DNA of 15,255 nucleotides, taken from the NCBI GenBank assembly GCA_023422555.1, contig JAFAGQ010000314.1, positions 1 through 15,255 on the forward strand, written 5' to 3'. Within the stretch, counting starts at the first letter, position 1. The number at the start of each line of letters is the position of its first letter. The position numbers and the translations under genes are program-made. The stretch comes from Pseudomonadota bacterium (GTDB taxonomy: Bacteria; Pseudomonadota; Gammaproteobacteria; Burkholderiales; Burkholderiaceae_B). Below the pieces are notes generated by a model. The model worked only from the letters and a program-made list of their open reading frames with translations, had not been told where the DNA came from and did no database searches. Shown here piece by piece: positions 1 through 7,415 of this stretch.

Positions 1-126
1 ACTATATCGAAATGTTTTACAACCCTGTCCGCCGTCATAGTCATGCGGCCAACCTATCACCGGTAAACTACGAACAGCAATACTTTTCTGAGGCTACGAA
101 CTGTCTATAAAAATCTGGTCGATTCA
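1..126 (+). mobile_element. Right end of an IS3-family insertion sequence, truncated by the window edge
   Basis: This stretch combines the C-terminal end of an IS3-type transposase (stop at 108-110) with a terminal sequence that runs over the stop codon and appears to end at ...CGATTCA (position 126). Read as the reverse complement, the end begins TGAATCGACC and continues into a T-rich block, which has the 5'-TG...CA-3' form of IS3-family ends. A transposase stop codon lying inside the terminal repeat is common in this family. The left end and most of the element lie outside the window, so it cannot be said whether the element is intact. The exact boundary at 126 is inferred from family form, because the other terminal repeat is not visible. 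Confidence 0.72.
3..110 (+). CDS. IS3-family transposase (OrfB), C-terminal fragment
   Basis: Reading frame 3 is open from the window edge to a TAA at 108-110 and encodes 35 residues. They include YIEMFYNPVRRHS at fragment residues 1-13 and LSPVNYEQQYF at 18-28. This is the usual C-terminal end of IS3-family OrfB integrases, whose consensus is roughly YIE-FYN--RRHS---LSPV-FE. The DDE catalytic residues lie upstream, outside the window. No other frame is open across this stretch with recognisable content. Whether the protein is functional cannot be judged from the fragment. Confidence 0.8.
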   Translation, partial: YIEMFYNPVRRHSHAANLSPVNYEQQYFSEATNCL

Positions 127-144
127 GCCGGCCGCTCGGTCTTC

Positions 145-164
145 AAATAAAATAAATTTTATTT
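145..164. promoter_or_regulatory. AT-only inverted repeat upstream of the tetR-type gene, candidate operator
   Basis: AAATAAAAT (145-153) and ATTTTATTT (156-164) are perfect 9-base inverted arms around a 2-base AA spacer. The repeat sits between the IS end and the GGGAG ribosome-binding site (167-171) of the regulator at 181. TetR proteins often bind inverted repeats in their own promoters, so autoregulation is a reasonable inference. A chance AT-rich palindrome, or an mRNA hairpin limiting translation, is also possible. Confidence 0.45.
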
Positions 165-180
165 ACGGGAGTTTTTTTGT

Positions 181-813
181 ATGGGCCGACGTCAATCAAG
201 CGAAGCCAGTATTGAAAAAATAGAAGTGGCAGCGCTCCGATTATTCTCGGATAAGGGATATTCCAATACAAGCCTGGAAGAAGTCGCCACGTGTGCGGGT
301 TTCACCAAAGGCGCGGTTTATTATTATTTCAAGACTAAAGAGGCCGTTCTTGTACATCTGCTTGGGGTAATCCGCGCCCGCTCTATTGAGCGCACAGCCG
401 AAGCCGTGCTAGCAAAGGATGAAACCGCTGTTGATAGACTAATTCGATTTGTCACAATGCAGACCAAATGGGGTCAGGAATACCCCGATGATCTAGCGGT
501 CATCATTCTGAGCAGTATCCAATCTATGAATATTGGCGTGGCTATCAAGGAAGAAGTCAACAAATACTACTCGGTCATGCAAAGTATGCTTGAACAAATT
601 TTCAAAGAAAGCATTAAGAGTGGCGAATTGCCGCGGGGGTTTGATACGCAGTCGGCCGTGTTGACAAATATGGCACGTCATGATGGAAACATGCTGCTAT
701 GGCATCGTAGTGGTCGCGACCCTGTGGTGGGACGTGTATTGGCAAAGGCTGCAAAAGCCTCCGTTTTACGATTCACTTATGATGCCGGACTATCCGATGA
801 TCGCCTTCTTTGA
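181..813 (+). CDS. TetR/AcrR-family transcriptional regulator
   Basis: The product has 210 residues, a normal length for TetR repressors. Residues 10-56 form the typical N-terminal helix-turn-helix: an ALRLFSDKGYSNTSLEEVA block, then AGFTKGAVYYYFKTKEA, which contains the recognition helix and the family-typical YYYF. Residues from about 65 onward are all-helical and would form the ligand pocket and dimer interface; they are too diverged to name a ligand. The ATG at 181 is supported by GGGAG at 167-171. The gene lies 54 bases inside the probable IS end, so its upstream region may be truncated or IS-derived. It is convergent with the iclR-type gene. Its target could be the monooxygenase operon or its own gene; this is inference. 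Mycobacterial ethA, a relative of the monooxygenase gene here, is also controlled by a TetR protein (EthR), but no orthology is claimed. Confidence 0.92.
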   Translation: MGRRQSSEASIEKIEVAALRLFSDKGYSNTSLEEVATCAGFTKGAVYYYFKTKEAVLVHLLGVIRARSIERTAEAVLAKDETAVDRLIRFVTMQTKWGQEYPDDLAVIILSSIQSMNIGVAIKEEVNKYYSVMQSMLEQIFKESIKSGELPRGFDTQSAVLTNMARHDGNMLLWHRSGRDPVVGRVLAKAAKASVLRFTYDAGLSDDRLL

Positions 814-925
814 AAAGGTACTTTCTGACTTCTCGAAAAATTTTGGTCGGTAAACTTGTTTTTTATACTCGGCAATATAGACTTTAGGTCGAAGCGAAGG
901 TACTCCAGATCCAAGATTATTTGTG

Positions 926-947
926 TCGTTCTTCGCAAGAATAACGA
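926..947. terminator. Small hairpin in the tetR/iclR convergent gap, weak terminator candidate
   Basis: TCGTT-TTC and GAA-AACGA pair into an 8-base stem with one C/T mismatch, closed by a GCAA (GNRA) tetraloop. It lies in the 198-base gap between two convergent genes, where a terminator would be expected, but no T-run follows on either strand. The rest of 814-1011 shows no convincing gene. Confidence 0.22.
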
Positions 948-1011
948 AATAAACTCATCGCTTCTTTTGACGTCGCTTAGCACCGTGCAATCCGATTCTG
1001 AGAATATGAAT

Positions 1012-1794
1012 TCACGTCGAAAGTGCTGAACCTATTTCGTAGGAAAAATCCTGCAGGGATGTTAAAAATTTTTCAATGATGGTCTCCGGAGGGTGCTTAG
1101 CTATATTTACGCTAGTAGTCAATGCTCCCACACTCCCCCCTTCTCTATTCTTAACCGCCACGGACAACCCGCAGATACCAAATTGCAGCTGCTGATTCGC
1201 GAAGGCAAATCCGTTGTATTTGGCCAATCTGATCGCGTCATGCACTTGTTCACGTGTAGTCAATGTAAAGGGTGTTAAGCGTTCATAAGGCGCCTTCGCA
1301 AGAAATGCATCAAATTCAGCTTCGGGCAATTGAGCCAGTTGTATTTGTCCTGCAGAGGTGGCATGCGCCGGCAGTCGCTCACCGATGATCAACCTTCGAG
1401 CAGACGGGCTTCGTATTTCCGCACGTGCCACATACAAAATGTCAGTTCGGTCGAGGACGGATAGGGAGCATATTTCACCATGTTCTTTCGCAAACTCCTC
1501 CAGCAATGGCAACGCGATATCTCTGAGTGAAAGCGAACTCAGATAAGAATAACCGAGGTCCAATACTGCCGGCGTCAAAGAAAATTTTCGCGCTTTAACT
1601 TTCGCATATCCGAGTGCGACAAGAGTGAGCAGGAGTCGACGTGCACCTGCAGGAGTTAGGTCTGCCCGTTCTGCCACTTCTGACAACGTCAGTTCTTTGC
1701 TTTCAGGTCCAAAAGCTCGAATGACGGCCAGTCCGCGAGCGAACGCCTCTACAAATGAATCGTTCGTTTTGGGTAAACCCTGATGTGCTGTCAT
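1012..1794 (-). CDS. IclR-family regulator, PcaR/PobR-like
   Basis: The product has 260 residues. The N-terminal winged helix-turn-helix spans about residues 12-75: SFVEAFARGLAVIRAF leads in, LTLSEVAERADLTPAGARR is the helix-turn-helix, and GYAKVKARKFSLTPAVLDLGY is the wing and linker. The C-terminal effector domain (about 85-255) includes the FGICGLSVAV strand of the ligand pocket. The SFARGL-like entry and LTPAVLDLGYSYLSS linker are characteristic of the PcaR/PcaU/PobR branch, whose members respond to aromatic or beta-ketoadipate pathway acids and are often activators. The ATG is preceded by AGAGGAAA (complement of 1801-1808). The gene diverges from the Bug1-monooxygenase operon across a 200-base gap, so it is the best candidate for that operon's local regulator. 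The effector is unknown. Confidence 0.93.
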   Translation of the reverse strand: MTAHQGLPKTNDSFVEAFARGLAVIRAFGPESKELTLSEVAERADLTPAGARRLLLTLVALGYAKVKARKFSLTPAVLDLGYSYLSSLSLRDIALPLLEEFAKEHGEICSLSVLDRTDILYVARAEIRSPSARRLIIGERLPAHATSAGQIQLAQLPEAEFDAFLAKAPYERLTPFTLTTREQVHDAIRLAKYNGFAFANQQLQFGICGLSVAVKNREGGSVGALTTSVNIAKHPPETIIEKFLTSLQDFSYEIGSALST

Positions 1795-1994
1795 AAGCTT
1801 TTTCCTCTATAATATTTCACTGTAAGAATATATTTTCTCATAGCGAAATTATAACACAATTTCAGTTCCTCAACATCGAGCGTCCTTGACCGTTTTGGGT
1901 GGGTAGTTAACGAGTTCATCGTCATGATCTTGTGAAGTGATTCTGTGTTGGTGGTTTCTTTTCTACTCGAAAAATGAATGCCAAAGGAGGCAAT
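1795..1994. promoter_or_regulatory. Divergent control region between the iclR-type gene and the catabolic operon
   Basis: This 200-base region has no gene. The part next to iclR (about 1808-1855) is very AT-rich and holds repeated TTTC/GAA half-sites: AATATTTC at 1811-1818 against GAATATATT at 1826-1834, and ATTTTC at 1832-1837 against GAAATT at 1845-1850. These form imperfect inverted repeats of the size IclR dimers bind. TATAAT-like sequences occur on both strands (1808-1813 on +, complement of 1848-1853 on -), but no well-spaced -35 box could be matched to either, so no promoter is assigned. The operon side ends with a strong AAAGGAGG at 1983-1990. Confidence 0.5.
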
Positions 1995-2978
1995 ATGTTA
2001 AGAAGAGTACTGACGGTTCTGGGTATTATTCTATGCTCTAGTCCTGTCGTCCAGGCGGCAGATGAAGCGTTTCCTAATAAAGAAATTACGTTGGTGATTC
2101 CAACCGGCGCAGGCGGTGCAACGGATGTCACAAGTCGTTTTGTCGGTCGGGTAATGTCAGATTATCTGAAAGTTCCCTTTGTTTCTGTCAACAAAAGCGG
2201 AGCGGGCGGCATGATCGGTCCGGCTTATGTCGCGCAACAGAATCCCGACGGCTATCGCATTGGAGTTCTGCTCACTAGTGCTACAGAATTGGCACCCTAC
2301 ATGTCAAAAGTGCCATTCAAGTTGGATGATTTGGAGTTTATCGCCTCCATTGCTTCTTATCGTTTCGGCTTGATTGTGCAAGCCGGATCACCCTACAAAA
2401 CGGTAGACGACCTGATCGCGGCGTCGAAAAAAGACGGCGGGACATTTTTTGGTGCGTCATCCATTACGCCAGGGCTGGGAATTACCCGGCTTGGCAAACT
2501 TACCGGTGCGAAATTCGAGCTGGTTAACTATAAGTCGGGAACTGAAACAATCACTGAATTAATCGGCGGGCGGGTTCAATCGGCTATTTCGCAACCGGCT
2601 GACGTAATTTCACACGTAGAGTCTGGGGAGTTGCGGCTGCTGGCATCGCCAGGCGTTAACCGGTGGCCCCAATATCCGGACGTGCCTACATTGCATGAGC
2701 TCGGCTACAACGTGAAGTTGGTTTCAGAAATAGCCCTTGTTGCGCCAGCGGGTACGCCTCCAGCCATTATCAAAAAGCTGCGGGAAGCTGCGTTTGCTGC
2801 GGTGGACAATCCGGCAGTGAAAGAGCAGTTCAATCGACTTGGCATGGATCCGGTCAAGAAAACCGGTCCGCAAGTCAAAGCAATGATCCGTGAAAACTTT
2901 CTAGCAAATGGTCCGGAAATGCGCCAGCTCAATCCTGAGTGGGTTTCGTCCCAATGCTTTGTTGATTGCAAAAAATAA
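1995..2978 (+). CDS. Bug-family (TctC-like) periplasmic solute-binding protein 1
   Basis: The protein has 327 residues. The start at 1995 is preferred over an in-frame ATG at 1974 because AAAGGAGG (1983-1990) lies just before 1995 and nothing like it precedes 1974. Residues 1-21 form a Sec signal peptide (RR, hydrophobic core, cleavage after VVQA). The mature N-terminus carries the Bug signature PTGAGGATD (36-44), with the ligand-contacting glycine loop and Asp44, followed by NKSGAGG and NPDGYRIG. Bug proteins bind carboxylates and related small acids in the periplasm. No TctA/TctB-type membrane gene is present, as is usual for the many orphan Bug proteins of Alcaligenaceae. The C-terminus has two cysteines five residues apart (CFVDC), which could form a disulfide. 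It is the first gene of the operon, 46 bases before a second Bug gene. Confidence 0.93.
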   Translation: MLRRVLTVLGIILCSSPVVQAADEAFPNKEITLVIPTGAGGATDVTSRFVGRVMSDYLKVPFVSVNKSGAGGMIGPAYVAQQNPDGYRIGVLLTSATELAPYMSKVPFKLDDLEFIASIASYRFGLIVQAGSPYKTVDDLIAASKKDGGTFFGASSITPGLGITRLGKLTGAKFELVNYKSGTETITELIGGRVQSAISQPADVISHVESGELRLLASPGVNRWPQYPDVPTLHELGYNVKLVSEIALVAPAGTPPAIIKKLREAAFAAVDNPAVKEQFNRLGMDPVKKTGPQVKAMIRENFLANGPEMRQLNPEWVSSQCFVDCKK

Positions 2979-3024
2979 ATCTGTCTCACTCTCATATATA
3001 CATTTAAATGGTAGGAATTGAATC

Positions 3025-4014
3025 GTGAATCCATTTTCCATTACTAGAGTTTTATCTGCATTGACCCGCGCATGCATCATGGCGGCGGCCGCTGGTAGCT
3101 TCGTTACGGGCGCACATGCTGAAACGGTATACCCGAAACGTGCCATCACGTTCGTCGTTCCGTACCCGGCTGGTGGTGCGACTGACACGCTTGCGCGTTT
3201 TATTGGCGGAAAATTACAAGAAAGCTGGGGTCAAACCGTTGTTATTCAGAATAAGCCGGGAGCTTCTGGCGCCATCGGGGCGCAATTTGTTTCGCATGCA
3301 GCACCGGATGGTTACACGGTCCTTGTTGGAGTGACATCAATGATCCAGCAACCTGCAATGATGAAATCACTTCCCTATGATCCACTCAAAGATTTCGTGC
3401 CGGTTATCCAAACGGCAAGTACCTCAAATTTGCTTGTAGTGCCGTTGGACTCTCCAGCTAAGAATATGAAGGAGTTCGTCGAAATTGCCAAATCCCATCC
3501 AGGTCAAATGAACTTTGCAAGCTGGGGGCCAGGCAGTTCTGCGCACATTCATGGGGAACTACTTAATCAACAGGCGGGATTGGATTTGACCCATATTCCT
3601 TTTCAGGGCTCGGCTCCAATGATAACCAATCTGATTGGCGGACAAGTCAGCTCCGCGTTCATCGATATTCCATCTGCAATGCCGCAGCTCAAGTCTATGC
3701 GTCCCCTTGCCGTGACGGGACCGCAGAGAATTCCCGAATTGCCTGATGTACCCACGTTCACAGAGTTGGGCTACAAATCGTTTGACCCGCGCGGCTGGCA
3801 TGGCCTGTTTTTACCGGCGGCCACTTCGAGTGAGATTGTTCATAAATTATCGGCGGAAATCGATCGCATATTGAAACTGCCCGAGACTGAGGCCAAGATC
3901 AAGTCTCTCGGGATGATCAGAGGCGGCGGCACGCCTGAGCAGTTCGCGGCGGCTATGCGCAAAGATTCCGCTATATACGCAAAAATAATCGCCGCTGCCG
4001 GTATCAAGCTCTAG
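3025..4014 (+). CDS. Bug-family (TctC-like) periplasmic solute-binding protein 2
   Basis: The protein has 329 residues and starts at a GTG with TAGGAA about 7 bases upstream. Residues 1-32 form a signal peptide (basic start, Ala-rich core, cleavage after GAHA). The Bug signature PYPAGGATD is at residues 46-54, followed by NKPGASGAIGA, APDGYTVLVG and the PYDPLKDF motif typical of the family. It is closer to the family consensus than its upstream neighbour, and the two are clearly diverged paralogues rather than a recent duplication. The ligand is unknown; a carboxylated substrate or product of the downstream enzymes is the natural inference. It lacks transport membrane partners here. It could act as a periplasmic scavenger or as a ligand-presenting partner for a sensor, as known for BugE/BctC-type proteins. 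Confidence 0.94.
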   Translation: MNPFSITRVLSALTRACIMAAAAGSFVTGAHAETVYPKRAITFVVPYPAGGATDTLARFIGGKLQESWGQTVVIQNKPGASGAIGAQFVSHAAPDGYTVLVGVTSMIQQPAMMKSLPYDPLKDFVPVIQTASTSNLLVVPLDSPAKNMKEFVEIAKSHPGQMNFASWGPGSSAHIHGELLNQQAGLDLTHIPFQGSAPMITNLIGGQVSSAFIDIPSAMPQLKSMRPLAVTGPQRIPELPDVPTFTELGYKSFDPRGWHGLFLPAATSSEIVHKLSAEIDRILKLPETEAKIKSLGMIRGGGTPEQFAAAMRKDSAIYAKIIAAAGIKL

Positions 4015-4068
4015 ATGGCGCACATGCGACGCTATACACATTGATAATAGATTAAGGAAAGGAAGCAC

Positions 4069-5616
4069 ATGAATAAGTATCACTCTAGTCTGGCAGAACC
4101 GGACATACAAACTGAGTACCTGGATGTCGTCATCATTGGCGCCGGTATTTCGGGGATAGGATCCGCGCATTATTTGCAGTCACGATTGGGTGATATGAGT
4201 TTTGTGATTCTGGATCAGTTGCATACTTTCGGAGGCACGTGGGCAATACACAAGTACCCAGGTGCCCGCTCCGATAGCGATCTTTTCACTTTCGGATACG
4301 ATTTCAAGCCCTGGAAAGGTAAACCCATTGCGACTCGCGAACAAATTCTCTCCTATCTTGACGAAGTCATACAGGAAGACCGTTTGGAGCCGCATTTCCG
4401 GTTTAATCATCATGTTCAGTCGATGTCCTGGTCTAGCGACGAGGGGCTCTGGACGATCGAGGCTCGGATAGAGAATAATCGGCCGGTACGCTTTAAAACC
4501 CGATTCTTGTGGATGTGCCAGGGCTACTATCGGCACGCTGAGGGTTACACGCCAAAGTGGCCCGGTATGGATCAGTTTGCCGGCAAAATCATCCATCCCC
4601 AGCATTGGCCTGACGAGCTGGACTATGAAGGCAAGCGTGTGGTGGTGATTGGCTCGGGCGCGACCGCTGCCACGCTGATCCCGGCAATGGCTGACAAGTG
4701 CAGGCACATCACTATGCTTCAGCGCTCACCCACGTATTTTTCTACCGGAAGAAATGCTGATGCGTTATGCGACGAGTTGCGGGCGCTGAATATTGACGAC
4801 TCGTGGATTCACGAAATCATGCGTCGTAAGATCGTACATGATCGGGATCAGCTCGTCGAGCGGGCACGCAAGGATCCGCAAGCGGTGAAGCAGCAACTAC
4901 TCACAGGCGTGCAAAATGCGGTCGGCCCTGATTTTAATATTGACCCTCACTTTACGCCAACGTATTTGCCGCTGAAACAGCGCGTTGCCTTTGTTCCCGA
5001 GGGCGACTTGTTCCAGGCCATTCGTGACGGCAATGCATCCGTGGTTACGGATGAGATTGAGTCGTTCACGGAAACCGGGATTCGACTGAAATCCGGCGAT
5101 ACACTTGAAGCCGATATTGTCGTGACGGCGACAGGGTTTCAGCTTTCACCCCTGGGCGATATTACGATGACGGTAGACGGGGACCGGGTCAACTGGTCGG
5201 ACACGATCACGTACCGAGGCATGATGTTCACGGGCATTCCGAATTTATTGTGGGTCAGGGGCTATAGCTACTATAGCTGGACATTGCGCGTAGGTCTGAT
5301 TGGCGATGTCGTTTGTCGTCTGCTGCAATACATGCGAGACCATAATGTGAAGCGCATTATGCCCAAACTGCGTCCTGAAGATGAGGATATGGAGATTGGT
5401 CCCTGGAGTGATCCGACAAAATTCAACCCCGGTTATCTGATGAGGAGTATGCATCTGTTGCCCAAAAGCGGAACCAAACCAGAATGGCGACATACACAGG
5501 ATTACACGTTCGAGAGTAAAGCATTTCCAAAAATCGATTTCGATGATCCGATTTTTGATATGCAATATGAAGCCGACGAGGCCCACCGAAATGTTTTCAA
5601 ATTAAAGCAAGGTTGA
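4069..5616 (+). CDS. Baeyer-Villiger monooxygenase, flavin-dependent, EthA/EtaA-like
   Basis: The 515-residue enzyme has the type I BVMO layout. The FAD-binding Rossmann motif GAGISG is at 24-29. FGGTWAIHKYPGARSDSD (54-71) is closely EthA-like. The diagnostic fingerprint FAGKIIHPQHWP (170-181) fits F-x-G-x3-H-x3-W-P exactly. The NADPH Rossmann motif GSGATA is at 195-200, and the family DIVVTATG is at 349-356. Such enzymes insert one oxygen of O2 next to a ketone carbonyl, giving an ester or lactone, and some also oxidise sulfur. Similarity to mycobacterial EthA runs along the whole length, including RSPTYF near residues 219-224. Ribosome binding is by AAGGAAAGGAAG before the ATG. With SDR and serine hydrolase genes downstream, a ketone-to-ester-to-acid-plus-alcohol route is likely. 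The ketone is not identifiable from sequence. Confidence 0.94.
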   Translation: MNKYHSSLAEPDIQTEYLDVVIIGAGISGIGSAHYLQSRLGDMSFVILDQLHTFGGTWAIHKYPGARSDSDLFTFGYDFKPWKGKPIATREQILSYLDEVIQEDRLEPHFRFNHHVQSMSWSSDEGLWTIEARIENNRPVRFKTRFLWMCQGYYRHAEGYTPKWPGMDQFAGKIIHPQHWPDELDYEGKRVVVIGSGATAATLIPAMADKCRHITMLQRSPTYFSTGRNADALCDELRALNIDDSWIHEIMRRKIVHDRDQLVERARKDPQAVKQQLLTGVQNAVGPDFNIDPHFTPTYLPLKQRVAFVPEGDLFQAIRDGNASVVTDEIESFTETGIRLKSGDTLEADIVVTATGFQLSPLGDITMTVDGDRVNWSDTITYRGMMFTGIPNLLWVRGYSYYSWTLRVGLIGDVVCRLLQYMRDHNVKRIMPKLRPEDEDMEIGPWSDPTKFNPGYLMRSMHLLPKSGTKPEWRHTQDYTFESKAFPKIDFDDPIFDMQYEADEAHRNVFKLKQG

Positions 5617-5660
5617 GCTTTGATTAATGATGAATAGTTTTAAGGGAATTTGGAGAATAT

Positions 5661-6581
5661 ATGAAAGATTTTGAACGTAAAGTGGCCGTCATTACTGGAG
5701 CCGCTTCCGGACTGGGCAAAGAGTTTGCAAAAACCGGCGCTGCGCTGGGAATGAAGTTGGTGTTGGCGGATGTACAGCAGGATGCGCTTGATGCATGCTT
5801 GGAGGAAATTCGTACCATGGGCGCAGATGTGGTCGGTTTGAAAACTGATGTCTCTAATGAGCAGCAGGTGCAGGCATTAGCCGATTTGGCCAGCACAACC
5901 TATGGCTCGATCCATCTTCTGTTTAATAATGCAGGGGTCACCTCCTCCGGGTTCGTCTGGGAACACACACAACAGGATTGGACTTGGGTGATGAACGTGA
6001 ACCTGTACGGCGTGGTGAACGGGGTCAGGATATTTACGCCGCTCATGATAGACGCGGCGAATCGCGATCCAGCCTATCAGGGACATATTATTAACACCGC
6101 CTCCATGGCCGGCCTTTTGACGGCGCCATCGCAGGGCATCTATAACGTTTCCAAGCACGCTGTAGTTGCGTTGTCTGAGGCGTTATACCATGATCTGGAA
6201 ATTGTAACGGACAAGATTCATTGTTCCGTGCTTTGCCCTTCATATGTCAAAACGAATATTGCCGATTGCAGTCGTAATCGTCCTGGCGAACTTATGAACT
6301 CGTCGGGGCTGACGCTTTCGCAGCAAGTCGCCCGAGAAAGTGTGGCCAATTCGGTCGACTCCGGCGATATGACGGCTTCACAGGTTAGTGAGATTACGTT
6401 CCAGGCTATTCGGGATGACAAGTTCTACATCTTTCCTTCGCAGGGTTCGCTTGCCCGAGTGAAACGGCGAATGGAGGATATTCTGGCGCAGAAAAATCCC
6501 GCCGACTGGTTTCTGAATGCGCCGGCCATCCAGGCAAGACGCCAGCGACTCATTGAGGCATTCGCGCATGAGCGGGAATAA
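5661..6581 (+). CDS. Short-chain dehydrogenase/reductase, extended C-terminus (SDR 1)
   Basis: The enzyme has 306 residues, longer than the usual 250 because of a tail after about residue 250 (YIFPSQGSLARVKRRM onward) typical of one group of classical SDRs. The cofactor motif TGAASGLG is at 12-19, NNAG at 89-92, and the structural NVNLYG Asn at 114. The catalytic residues are Ser148, Tyr161 and Lys165 (YNVSK). An acidic residue after beta-2 (Asp37 in LADVQ) suggests NAD(H) over NADP(H). GGAG lies 5 bases before the ATG. Located directly after the monooxygenase gene, it probably makes the ketone substrate from an alcohol or oxidises the alcohol released by ester hydrolysis. The substrate is unknown. 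Confidence 0.92.
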   Translation: MKDFERKVAVITGAASGLGKEFAKTGAALGMKLVLADVQQDALDACLEEIRTMGADVVGLKTDVSNEQQVQALADLASTTYGSIHLLFNNAGVTSSGFVWEHTQQDWTWVMNVNLYGVVNGVRIFTPLMIDAANRDPAYQGHIINTASMAGLLTAPSQGIYNVSKHAVVALSEALYHDLEIVTDKIHCSVLCPSYVKTNIADCSRNRPGELMNSSGLTLSQQVARESVANSVDSGDMTASQVSEITFQAIRDDKFYIFPSQGSLARVKRRMEDILAQKNPADWFLNAPAIQARRQRLIEAFAHERE

Positions 6582-6591
6582 GGCGAATGAC

Positions 6592-7335
6592 ATGCGAATA
6601 GCGATAGTGACCGGCGCGGCGCGTGGCATCGGTTTTGCCACTGCATTTAAATTGCTTGGTCTAGGACACCGCGTGGTATTCGTCGATACCATTTTGCCGG
6701 ATTTGAACGATCTTCCGCAGACATTGAAAGCCAATGCCGATACAGCGCAGCTGGACATTACGGATCATTCGGCGAGCCAGGCGCTGATCACTCGTCTGCT
6801 TGATCAGTACGGTCAGATTGATATTCTCGTCAATAATGCCGGTATTAGCCTGAAAAATCGCCAGGGTCGCTCTAACGGTATCTTAGAGGCCTCGATAGAG
6901 GAAGTGCAGAAAATGCTAGACGTGAATGTACTGGCCATGTTCCGTTGGTGCCAGTATGTATTACCAGGCATGAAGGCTCAGCGTTGGGGACGTATTGTCA
7001 ACGTATCTTCTCTAGCCGGGCGAACCCTTGCCCATGTTGCCGGACCAGCCTATATGTTGACAAAATCTGCAGTGCTGGGATTGAGTCGTGGTATTGCAAC
7101 CGAAATGGGAGAGTTTGGGATTACGACTAATTGCATTGCACCAGGGAGAATTCAGACCGATATGGCAAAATTGGCGAGCTGTGAATCCAACCGTGCCTAC
7201 GCAGAAAGGATTCCAGTGAAACGTCTTGGCCAGCCCCAAGAGGTCGCGACGGCCATCGCCTATTTATGCAGCGAAGAGGCAGGTTTCACTAACGGTGCCG
7301 TTATTGATGTAAATGGCGGTTCGTTTATGTGTTGA
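6592..7335 (+). CDS. Short-chain dehydrogenase/reductase, FabG-like (SDR 2)
   Basis: From the ATG at 6592 the product is 247 residues and opens MRIAIVTGAARGIG, the normal N-terminus of classical SDRs. An alternative in-frame ATG at 6568 would add 8 residues and overlap the previous gene by 14 bases, and one at 6517 would add 25; neither adds family sequence. AAGG at 6580-6583 supports 6592, though GAGG at 6555-6558 could serve 6568. Motifs: TGAARGIG 7-14, NNAG 81-84, catalytic Ser140, Tyr154 and Lys158 (YMLTK), and the C-terminal GAVIDVNGG. FabG-like SDRs of this type oxidise or reduce hydroxy/keto groups on many substrates; the catabolic setting argues against fatty acid synthesis. Very close spacing to SDR 1 suggests translational coupling. 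Confidence 0.9.
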   Translation: MRIAIVTGAARGIGFATAFKLLGLGHRVVFVDTILPDLNDLPQTLKANADTAQLDITDHSASQALITRLLDQYGQIDILVNNAGISLKNRQGRSNGILEASIEEVQKMLDVNVLAMFRWCQYVLPGMKAQRWGRIVNVSSLAGRTLAHVAGPAYMLTKSAVLGLSRGIATEMGEFGITTNCIAPGRIQTDMAKLASCESNRAYAERIPVKRLGQPQEVATAIAYLCSEEAGFTNGAVIDVNGGSFMC

Positions 7336-7415
7336 TATACGCCGGGCTATATTGGCGAATGCGATTATAGAAATATCTGGAATAAACCAGGCAAGTCACT
7401 GATAGAGATGACACT

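Noticed and set aside
777..983. 68-codon minus-strand frame in the tetR/iclR gap
   Set aside because: It overlaps the tetR end, has no family resemblance and no convincing ribosome-binding site.
995..1005. ATTCT-G-AGAAT palindrome near the iclR stop
   Set aside because: It is short, lies at the 3' end of the gene away from any promoter, and is of a size expected by chance.
1995..4014. Complete tripartite tricarboxylate transporter (TctCBA)
   Set aside because: Only binding-protein genes are present; no multi-spanning membrane protein is encoded in the window.
4180..4707. 175-codon open frame on the minus strand
   Set aside because: It is antisense to the FAD and fingerprint regions of the monooxygenase and looks like random sequence.
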